A stretch of DNA of 64,000 nucleotides from Candidatus Zixiibacteriota bacterium (lineage in GTDB: Bacteria; Zixibacteria; MSB-5A5; GN15; JAAZOE01). The stretch's first letter is position 1; each line of letters opens with the position of its first letter. The notes below the pieces were generated by a model. The model was not told the origin of the DNA. It saw only the letters and a list, made by a program, of their open reading frames with translations, and searched no databases. The position numbers were made by a program, and so were the translations under genes. The stretch is taken from positions 1-64,000 of the forward strand of contig DAOUTW010000015.1 of NCBI GenBank assembly GCA_030668485.1, read 5' to 3'. Below are positions 16,268-23,094 of the stretch, one piece after another.

Positions 16268-17662
16268 ATGTCAGGACTTTTTCAGGGACTTGAAATCGGC
16301 AAACGGGCTTTATTGACCCATCAGTTGACGATGAATACTATCGGTCATAATCTTGCCAACGTGAATACGCCCGGTTATACCCGGCAGCGTACTTCTGTGA
16401 GATCGGCCATGCCGCTTGAGATGCCTCATTATAATATCGGGAATGGGGTGACGGTAGAGACGATAACTCAGGTGCGCGATCTTTTTCTGACTTCGCAATT
16501 CCGGCGGGAAAACAAATCGCTCGGGGAATGGACCTACCGCGAGAAATCCTTGACCCAGGTCGAGACTTTTTTCGCCGAGCCGTTCGACGAAAGCCTGGGC
16601 GATGTACTCAATAAATTCTGGTCGAGCTGGCTCGATTTATCGAACAACCCGGAATCGTCCGCTGCTCGTTCGGCAGTTGTGGCTCAGACTAATACTCTGA
16701 CCAATTCGTTTCATTCGCTCGACCGCCAGTTGCGTGAGATGCAGTCAACGGCCGACATGGATGTGGCGGCGCGAGTCGACCAGATCAACCGATATTCGGC
16801 CGAGATCGCCAATATCAACCGGATTGTCGTCAGCGAGGAACTGGGGGGACAGACGGCCAATGACCTGCGGGATCAACGCGATTATCTGATTGATAATTTG
16901 TCGAAGCTGGTCGATGTGACCACCCGGGAGGAAAGCAACGGATCGACGGTGGTTTGTATCAGCGGACTGGCAATTGTTGAAAATGCCGATAATTTCGAGC
17001 TGGATACGGTTGTCAATTCATCGGGAAGCCAAACCAAATTCGATATTGTCTGGAAGAATACCAAAACGACCGCCAAAATAACCGGGGGTGAATTAAAGGG
17101 GCTTTTGGATACCCGCGATGTCTTGGTGCCGGACTACCTGAATCAGCTTGATCAACTCGCCTCAACGATGGTGCGTGAAGTCAATCAACTGCATCGGGAC
17201 GGTACCGGTATGGACGGGATCGGGGGCCGGAACTTTTTTAACGGGTCATTTACGACTGCGGCAACTATCCGGTTGGAGCAGGCGATGGTCCATGATCCAA
17301 CCCTCATTGCCGCATCTTTAAGCGGTGAGCCGGGCGACAATGCCAATGCGCTGGCGATATCGGAGCTTCGCAGTCAGACGACAATGGCGTTCGGAACTCA
17401 GTCGATTACCGAGTTCTACAATTCGATGATCGGCGATATCGGGGTGGCGGCTCATGAGGCCAAGACCTTCAAGGGGAATTTTGAAGTATTAATCCACCAG
17501 ATCGAGAACTCTCGCCAATCGGTGCAGGGGGTCTCGCTGGATGAGGAAATGGCCGAGATGGTTCGTCAGCAGCATGCTTTCGAGGCCGCGGCCAGACTGA
17601 TAACGTACATTGATGATGCGCTCGATACCCTGATCAACGGAATGGGACTAGTCGGGCGTTAA
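16268..17662 (+). CDS. flgK: Flagellar hook-associated protein 1 FlgK
   Basis: FlgK is the first hook-filament junction protein. The 464-residue protein has the conserved N-terminus LFQGLEIGKRALLTHQLTMN and HNLANVNTPGYTRQRT, the middle segment LGDVLNKFWSSWLDLSNNPESSAAR, and the C-terminal VSLDEEMAEMVRQQHAFEAAARLI. The ATG at 16268 follows ACAGGAGA and starts two bases after the flgN stop; an in-frame ATG at 16244 would overlap flgN and adds residues that are not conserved in the family. Confidence 0.96.
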   Translation: MSGLFQGLEIGKRALLTHQLTMNTIGHNLANVNTPGYTRQRTSVRSAMPLEMPHYNIGNGVTVETITQVRDLFLTSQFRRENKSLGEWTYREKSLTQVETFFAEPFDESLGDVLNKFWSSWLDLSNNPESSAARSAVVAQTNTLTNSFHSLDRQLREMQSTADMDVAARVDQINRYSAEIANINRIVVSEELGGQTANDLRDQRDYLIDNLSKLVDVTTREESNGSTVVCISGLAIVENADNFELDTVVNSSGSQTKFDIVWKNTKTTAKITGGELKGLLDTRDVLVPDYLNQLDQLASTMVREVNQLHRDGTGMDGIGGRNFFNGSFTTAATIRLEQAMVHDPTLIAASLSGEPGDNANALAISELRSQTTMAFGTQSITEFYNSMIGDIGVAAHEAKTFKGNFEVLIHQIENSRQSVQGVSLDEEMAEMVRQQHAFEAAARLITYIDDALDTLINGMGLVGR

Positions 17663-17701
17663 CAACAAGATAATCATGCTTATTTCACCACGGAGGGTGA
17701 C

Positions 17702-18025
17702 GTGCTGATATTGACAAGGAAGTTGGGGGAGTCGATTACCATCGGCGATGATATCAAGGTGACGGTGCTGGGTATATACGGCCGGCAGGTTAGACTTGGT
17801 ATTGAAGCCCCTCTGAAAGTTGTGGTTCACCGCGAGGAGATCTATGTCAAGATACAGAATGAAAACCAGAAAGCGGCGCGAACCATCAAGGAGGACCTGG
17901 TTAACGTGATGCAGGTGCTCAAGGATAAAATCAAGAAGGGCGAGAGCAAGGGGAAGAAGCCGATCCAGATAAAATATAAAAAGGATCACGACCAGGGACC
18001 GCACCATCGTGATCGCAGGGAGTAA
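17702..18025 (+). CDS. csrA: Carbon storage regulator CsrA with a long basic C-terminal tail
   Basis: CsrA is a dimeric RNA-binding protein that represses translation by binding ANGGA sites, in many bacteria including flagellin leaders. Residues 1-55 match the family well: [38 protein letters not shown] and [12 protein letters not shown], including the RNA-binding Arg and the VHREEI motif. The remaining ~50 residues are a Lys/Arg/His-rich extension not found in the usual 60-75-residue proteins. GTG at 17702 follows GGAGGG. Its location next to flgL and near fliW and fliC points to control of flagellin synthesis. Confidence 0.95.
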   Translation: MLILTRKLGESITIGDDIKVTVLGIYGRQVRLGIEAPLKVVVHREEIYVKIQNENQKAARTIKEDLVNVMQVLKDKIKKGESKGKKPIQIKYKKDHDQGPHHRDRRE

Positions 18026-18027
18026 AG

Positions 18028-18204
18028 ATGTTTTTCGGCAAAAAAAAGAAAGAACGAAAAGATTATGAGGACCCGGCCACGAAGTACGGTCGGATGCTGA
18101 GGAACAAGAAAGGCAAATCGGGAGGGTATCGCGATAAGCCGTCGCTGCTGGCCAGGATTTTCGGAGCCGGTCATGACAGCGATTTTGTGTACCATGACGA
18201 TTAA
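18028..18204 (+). CDS. Unknown 58-residue basic protein between csrA and flgL
   Basis: A small frame with ATG at 18028 is preceded by AGGGAG (18018-18023) that overlaps the end of csrA; it ends 16 bases before flgL. The product starts MFFGKKKKERKDYEDP and ends in DSDFVYHDD: a very basic N-terminus, glycine and arginine in the middle, an acidic end. It has no membrane segment and is not recognised. Tight packing and a good ribosome site argue that it is real. It could be a lineage-specific CsrA or flagellar accessory peptide, which is speculation. Confidence 0.6.
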   Translation: MFFGKKKKERKDYEDPATKYGRMLRNKKGKSGGYRDKPSLLARIFGAGHDSDFVYHDD

Positions 18205-18220
18205 ACAGAGCGGGTGACCT

Positions 18221-20149
18221 ATGCGGGTAACCACCGACATGATCTTCGACCGGACGATGTTCAATTTGTCACGGAACATCCAGCGCTACATGCGTGTGGA
18301 AAGCATGCTGTCAAGCGGTCGGAGGATTAATGCTCCTTCGGATGATCCGATCGGGACGCAACACGATCTCAATTACCGGTCGCGTCTCAGCGAGATGTCC
18401 CAGCACCTGTCGAATATCAGCCAGGGTATGGGCTGGATGACATCGTATGAAAACGGTTTGGCCGATGTCAAGGATATGTACAGCGCGGTCAAAGAAATCG
18501 CCATTACCATGGCCAACGATACCAATAATGACGAGGTAACACGCATCGCGGCGGCCAATGAAATCGAATCGATATTGGAGCAGGTGCTGCAGGTTGCCAA
18601 TGCCAAAATCGACAGCCGCTATGTCTATGCCGGGCACCGAACCCATACCGAGCCCTTACGGGCTTCGGCCAACGGGGTCATCTACCAGGGAGACCGGGGC
18701 ATCATCGAAATGGAGATGGATGTTTCGTCAAGAATCGCATCCAATTTTATCGGAGAGGATGTTTTTCTCAATCAGTTTTTGACGCTGGGTGAGGATGCTA
18801 ACCTGGAAACAGGGGTTACCGCGGCGACCTTGCTGTCCGATCTCAATATGGGCAATGGGGTGGATCTCTCCACCGGGACATTCGAGATCACTGATAATAA
18901 CCGGGGAATTAATTACACTATTGATCTCACCGGAGCGGTAACCGTCGGCGACGCCGTGACCATGATCAACGCTCAATTGGGTGTTGGCAGCAATCTGGAA
19001 ATTAACATTTCCGAGGCGGGCGCTTCGTTGGAGTGGAATCCTGCGGCTCCGACGACGAACACGATTGCGCTCAATACACCTTTGAAGAATCTTAATGGCG
19101 GTGACGGGGTTGATACCAATCCGGGGACTTTCATATTTACGAACGCCGATTCGAGTATTAGCGTGGAAGTTGACCTGTCATCGGCAACCACTGTCGGTGA
19201 TGTGCTGACGATTATAAACACCACCTTGCTGGTCAATGGTGTCTCTGGAATTACTATGGGGTATAATGCCGACGGGACCGGATTTAGAGTCAACGACGGC
19301 AATTCGCCTCCTCTGGGATTGTCAATCGTCGAGAGTTCGGACGCACAATCCACTGCCTATGACCTCGGAATTCTCGGTGATCTCGATCCGGCGATTGAGG
19401 GTCGGGATATATCACCAAAGCTCGATTTTATTATTCGTGATATCGGCACCCAAACCACCGGCGCCGACCTGGGAATTCTTGGGACCGTGGACTCCCCGAT
19501 AATCGGTCAGAATATACGGCCGTTATTAACCTTGGATACGGCGTTGTCTTCTTTGAATAATAAGGTCGGTTTCGATTTCGGCCAGTTGAAGATTTCCCAG
19601 GGGGATCAGATCGCGATAGTCGATCTGGATAATGCCACGATTACAACCATCGCTGATGTCATTGCCGCGATCAACAGCAGCGGACTTGAAATTAGCGCTT
19701 CGATTAACGACGCCGGGACCGGAATCCAGATTGAACCGACGGTTTCTGGGAAAACGCTGATAATCGAGAGCAATGATTCCTCGAAAACGGCTCATAGCCT
19801 CGGAATTGCCGGCTCATCGGATATGCTGGGATCGCTGATGTTATTGGCCAACGCCCTGAGAAATGATGACCGGGAACTGATCTTGCAGTTGAACGGCAAT
19901 ATGGATCTGGCCATCAACGAATTACTCAGTACCAGGGCTGATGTCGGGGCCAAGATGATACGGATGGAGACAACTCGAAATCGTTTGGAAGCAACGCAGA
20001 TAAATGTCACCCGGCTGTTGTCGGAGGTGGAGGATGCCGATATTATCTCACTGGTCAGCGAACTGGGCCGTGAGGAAAATCTGTATCAGGCCTCATTGGT
20101 GGCGAGTTCCAAGTTAATGCAGATGTCATTAATGGATTTTTTAAGATAA
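18221..20149 (+). CDS. flgL: Flagellar hook-associated protein 3 FlgL, enlarged by three flagellin-IN repeats
   Basis: FlgL joins the hook to the filament. Typical FlgL has about 300 residues; this one has 642. The N-terminus (MRVTTDMIFDRTMFNLSRNI, LSSGRRINAPSDDP) and the C-terminus (EVEDADIISLVSELGREENLYQASLVASSKLMQMSLMDFL) are normal. Between them, residues about 204-285, 286-385 and 440-531 are three related modules of the flagellin hook IN type (LSDLNMGNGVDLSTGTFEI; LKNLNGGDGVDTNPGTFIF; LSSLNNKVGFDFGQLKISQ, each followed by VDL..A.T..D....IN). These modules form surface-exposed parts of flagellins and FliD. Confidence 0.93.
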   Translation: MRVTTDMIFDRTMFNLSRNIQRYMRVESMLSSGRRINAPSDDPIGTQHDLNYRSRLSEMSQHLSNISQGMGWMTSYENGLADVKDMYSAVKEIAITMANDTNNDEVTRIAAANEIESILEQVLQVANAKIDSRYVYAGHRTHTEPLRASANGVIYQGDRGIIEMEMDVSSRIASNFIGEDVFLNQFLTLGEDANLETGVTAATLLSDLNMGNGVDLSTGTFEITDNNRGINYTIDLTGAVTVGDAVTMINAQLGVGSNLEINISEAGASLEWNPAAPTTNTIALNTPLKNLNGGDGVDTNPGTFIFTNADSSISVEVDLSSATTVGDVLTIINTTLLVNGVSGITMGYNADGTGFRVNDGNSPPLGLSIVESSDAQSTAYDLGILGDLDPAIEGRDISPKLDFIIRDIGTQTTGADLGILGTVDSPIIGQNIRPLLTLDTALSSLNNKVGFDFGQLKISQGDQIAIVDLDNATITTIADVIAAINSSGLEISASINDAGTGIQIEPTVSGKTLIIESNDSSKTAHSLGIAGSSDMLGSLMLLANALRNDDRELILQLNGNMDLAINELLSTRADVGAKMIRMETTRNRLEATQINVTRLLSEVEDADIISLVSELGREENLYQASLVASSKLMQMSLMDFLR

Positions 20150-20168
20150 CATGATATAGGGGTTAGAC

Positions 20169-20648
20169 ATGAAAATTGTCACGTCACGATTCGGTGAACT
20201 GGAAGTCAGTGAGGACTTGATAATAAGGATGACCAAACCGATTTTGGGTTTCGAACAACATCGCGAATATGTCATCGTGGAAACTGAGGATTTTGATCCG
20301 TTCAAATGGATGCAGTCGGTCACCAATCCCGATTTGGCATTCGTGGTTGTCAACCCGCTGCTGTTTTTTCCGGATTATATGATTGAGGTCAATCCCAAGG
20401 AAATCGAGGAGCTGAAGGTAGACGATATCAATCATGTTGTCACTTATTCGGTGGTGACGATCCCCTCGGACTACACACAGATGACAGCCAATTTACAGGG
20501 ACCGATTTTGATCAATACCAAGACCAATTTGGCCAAACAGTTGGTCCTGGTCAATTCGCATCATGGTATCAGGCATCGACTTATTGATACTAATATCGCG
20601 AATGAGATTAAGGCGCAGCCGGTCGAAAAGGTTCCCGTTACGGCCTGA
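20169..20648 (+). CDS. fliW: Flagellar assembly factor FliW
   Basis: FliW binds either flagellin or CsrA and so releases CsrA from the flagellin message when free flagellin falls. The 159-residue protein has the family pattern: a short beta-rich start (KIVTSRFGELEVSEDLIIRM), then GFEQHREYVIVE, PFKWMQSVTNPDLAFVVVNP and the C-terminal NLQGPILINTKTNLAKQLVL. It lies 20 bases after flgL. With csrA at 17702 and fliC at 23095 all three players of the switch are within 6 kb. Confidence 0.95.
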   Translation: MKIVTSRFGELEVSEDLIIRMTKPILGFEQHREYVIVETEDFDPFKWMQSVTNPDLAFVVVNPLLFFPDYMIEVNPKEIEELKVDDINHVVTYSVVTIPSDYTQMTANLQGPILINTKTNLAKQLVLVNSHHGIRHRLIDTNIANEIKAQPVEKVPVTA

Positions 20649-20674
20649 CCAAAAATCGGGGGAAGAAAACGGCG

Positions 20675-20827
20675 GTGAGATTATTGATGGAAGCGATTCG
20701 CTGCCGAGGGGGAAGACAGGGAGTGAAAACGATATGGAATATCGAAACACTTTCCGGAATGCAATTTCCAAAACTTTTGATAGCGATGATTGGATGCTCG
20801 GTCATTGCCGGATGCTTTGATAACTGA
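20675..20827 (+). CDS. Possible 50-residue small protein between fliW and the glycosyltransferase
   Basis: A GTG at 20675 with GGGGGAAG nine bases upstream opens a frame that ends nine bases before the next gene. The product has a basic first half (RCRGGRQGVK) and a hydrophobic end, LLIAMIGCSVIAGCFDN, that could touch a membrane. Nothing similar is known to me. Spacing and ribosome site are in favour; the short length and an overlapping alternative frame (20563-20820) are against. Confidence 0.3.
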   Translation: MRLLMEAIRCRGGRQGVKTIWNIETLSGMQFPKLLIAMIGCSVIAGCFDN

Positions 20828-20836
20828 CGGAGTGAT

Positions 20837-22828
20837 ATGAAAACCATCAGCGGGAATAAGCAGGATAAGAAGCGGTCGAGCATCTCGGCTTGTATGATCG
20901 TCAAGAATGAAGAGACCTTTCTGCCGCGATGCCTGGCATCGATTCGCGACCTGGTCGATGAAATCATTCTGGTCGATACCGGTTCCGATGATCGGACGGT
21001 TGAAGTAGCGACCGAATACGGATGCCGAGTTTTTAATTTCTCCTGGACGGGAGATTTTTCGGCAGCTCGCAATGAATCTCTTCGTTATGCGGAAAGCGAT
21101 TGGATCCTGATCATTGATGCCGATGAAGAAATCCCGGCCGAAGAAATCGACTCCATTCGCGAGGCTGTCAATAATCCAGCGCATGAAATAATTTCGATAT
21201 CGGTATATAATAAATCTCTCGAGAGCGGCCAGGTATCATCGTTTTTGCCCTCGGTGCGATTGTTCCGGAGGCAGCTTGAGTTGAAGTATGATGGAATTGT
21301 ACATAACCGTTTGATGCTGCCGCGGGACAAACAAGTCATTCGCCGCGATATAAAGCTTTTTCATTACGGATATGATCTGTCGACGCAGGAGTTGGAGCAG
21401 AAGAAGAAACGCTCGATAGAACTACTCGAAAAACAATTGCGCGAAAATCCCGATGATGTTTTTGCCAACTTCAATATGGCCCAACTGCTGCGCGGTATGA
21501 ATGGTGTCTCAGACCCAGATACCTGCCGGCGGATCATCCAGCATGCCACGCAAGTGATAGATCATCCCGATTCGGAATCAACGGGATATGCCGGTTACCG
21601 CATCATGGCTCATATTCAAGCGGCGATTGCATATTCCGCGATTGGTCGATTCGAAGAGGCTGAAAGTTACTGCCTGGCGGCCCTGTCTGAACGACCCGAT
21701 TATGTCGATGCCGCAATCACTCTGGCCAATGTTTATCTTGCCACCGGAAAGATCGAACAAGCCCGAAAATATTACCGGCGATATCTGGATATGCTCGACA
21801 GCTACCGGCCGGAAGAGGAAACCTCGGATATTATTCTACATTATCTGGATACTCGTCAAGTTGCCTGGTACGGGCTGGCCACCATCGCCCGAATAAACAG
21901 GGAGACCGAACAGGCGCTGAAATATTACAATCGAATTATAAGCGCCGGACATCGATACCTCGATACCTATTATCAGGCGGGAATTATCTATCTGCAGCAA
22001 GGCGACCCGCGCCGCGCCCAGGATATCCTGGATCAGGAGTTGACCCATAACGGTGATTCCGTGGCCGCTCATCTGGCCATGGCGCAGGCGTTGTCGGGAC
22101 AAGCCAAGGGCGATTATGCTCTTCCGCATCTCGACTCGGCTCTTGCCATTGAACCTGGAAATGTGCCGGTTCGGTTATTTCGAGCCAGAATTCTGCTGGC
22201 AGCAGGATCGGGGGAGAAAAGTCTGGATGATGTTCGGAAAATCATGAAAGATGTTCCCGATAACGCCGGTGTACTTTTTGAATGTGGGAATATTCTGTTC
22301 GCGGCAGGTCGAATAAGAGAGGCTCAAGCCTGCTACCTGAAGGTTAAGGATTTACAGCCCGATCATTGCGAAGCGATGAACAATCTTGGAAACTGCTCTT
22401 TTCGTCTCGAAGAATATGACCAAGCGGTGGCAATATATGAGCAATTGATACAGGACTCATCCGAATTCCGGACCGCCTATAGAAATCTCGGAATGGCTTA
22501 TATTCGGCTGGAAAAAAATGAAAAAGCGTTGAATGTATTGGCCCAGTATGTCGATCATTCACCTGAGGACATAGAAGTTTTTCGTATCATCGGCGACTTG
22601 TTATCGAGTCTGGGGTACCACGACAAGGCGATCGGTTGTTACGAAAAGTACTTAAGGCATCACCCAGACGACAGCGCCTGTCTTCTGAACCTGGCTGAAA
22701 TTTATTTTCAGTTGGGGCATCGGGAGGCGGCTGAAGCGGGATATCGGCAGGTATTGGCCTCCGATCCGTCGTGTCGGCCGGCCCAAAAACGGCTGGAATC
22801 GATTTCGGCGACCGAAGCGACCTGTTAA
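20837..22828 (+). CDS. Family 2 glycosyltransferase with C-terminal TPR array
   Basis: The 663-residue protein has a GT2 domain at about 15-250: SACMIVKNEETFLPRCLASI, DEIILVDTGSDDRTVEVA, and the metal-binding DADEE motif. From about 190 onward it is a TPR solenoid with at least ten repeats (for example DYVDAAITLANVYLATGKIEQARKYY and AMNNLGNCSFRLEEYDQAV). This build resembles protein glycosyltransferases with TPRs such as those acting on flagellins. The location between fliW and fliC suggests flagellin O-glycosylation, which is inference; the sugar donor and target cannot be read from sequence. Confidence 0.85.
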   Translation: MKTISGNKQDKKRSSISACMIVKNEETFLPRCLASIRDLVDEIILVDTGSDDRTVEVATEYGCRVFNFSWTGDFSAARNESLRYAESDWILIIDADEEIPAEEIDSIREAVNNPAHEIISISVYNKSLESGQVSSFLPSVRLFRRQLELKYDGIVHNRLMLPRDKQVIRRDIKLFHYGYDLSTQELEQKKKRSIELLEKQLRENPDDVFANFNMAQLLRGMNGVSDPDTCRRIIQHATQVIDHPDSESTGYAGYRIMAHIQAAIAYSAIGRFEEAESYCLAALSERPDYVDAAITLANVYLATGKIEQARKYYRRYLDMLDSYRPEEETSDIILHYLDTRQVAWYGLATIARINRETEQALKYYNRIISAGHRYLDTYYQAGIIYLQQGDPRRAQDILDQELTHNGDSVAAHLAMAQALSGQAKGDYALPHLDSALAIEPGNVPVRLFRARILLAAGSGEKSLDDVRKIMKDVPDNAGVLFECGNILFAAGRIREAQACYLKVKDLQPDHCEAMNNLGNCSFRLEEYDQAVAIYEQLIQDSSEFRTAYRNLGMAYIRLEKNEKALNVLAQYVDHSPEDIEVFRIIGDLLSSLGYHDKAIGCYEKYLRHHPDDSACLLNLAEIYFQLGHREAAEAGYRQVLASDPSCRPAQKRLESISATEATC

Positions 22829-22877
22829 CCTGCATTCTTACAAGGGGTTAAAATGTGTCAGGGGGCACAAAAAAGGG

Positions 22878-22904
22878 TAAAGTCCCGCCTGGATATGCCG
22901 ATTT
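22878..22904 (+). promoter_or_regulatory. Sigma-28 promoter of fliC
   Basis: TAAA (22878-22881), exactly 15 bases, then GCCGATTT (22897-22904): a near-perfect flagellar sigma-28 promoter. The transcript would begin about 22912, giving a leader of roughly 180 bases before the fliC ATG, long for flagellin and containing the elements listed below. Confidence 0.9.
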
Positions 22905-23014
22905 ATTGAATTAGGAAAATAGCTGAATGCTAAAGGTGCCTAAATCTGTAATGTGGAAAGGAGTGGGCGAATAACATTGCAAACAAATTTTTTGTTTTCA
23001 TAGGAGTTACCGCC

Positions 23015-23047
23015 ATGGACAGGCAGCAAAAGGAAATCATTGAATGA
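23015..23047 (+). CDS. Ten-codon upstream ORF in the fliC leader
   Basis: ATG at 23015 has its own ribosome site TAGGAGTT (23001-23008) and reads MDRQQKEIIE before a TGA that ends one base before the leader hairpin at 23048. It ends 47 bases before fliC. It may be a leader peptide whose translation affects the hairpin, or chance; the good ribosome site favours translation. Confidence 0.4.
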   Translation: MDRQQKEIIE

Positions 23048-23087
23048 AATTGCGAGCAAGGATGTTTCGCAATTAGTTCAAGGAGGA
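23048..23087 (+). promoter_or_regulatory. CsrA-type target: GGA-loop hairpin plus GGA Shine-Dalgarno in the fliC leader
   Basis: AATTGCGA (23048-23055) pairs perfectly with TCGCAATT (23067-23074); the 11-base loop GCAAGGATGTT contains the AGGA core bound by CsrA. Six bases later the ribosome site AAGGAGGA (23080-23087) provides further GGA motifs right before the ATG at 23095. The Bacillus hag leader has the same arrangement: one hairpin site upstream and one over the ribosome site. Confidence 0.7.
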
Positions 23088-23094
23088 ATTTTAG

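Noticed and set aside
20563-20820. An 85-codon frame overlapping the end of fliW
   Set aside because: It starts inside fliW without a ribosome site and overlaps the better-placed frame at 20675.
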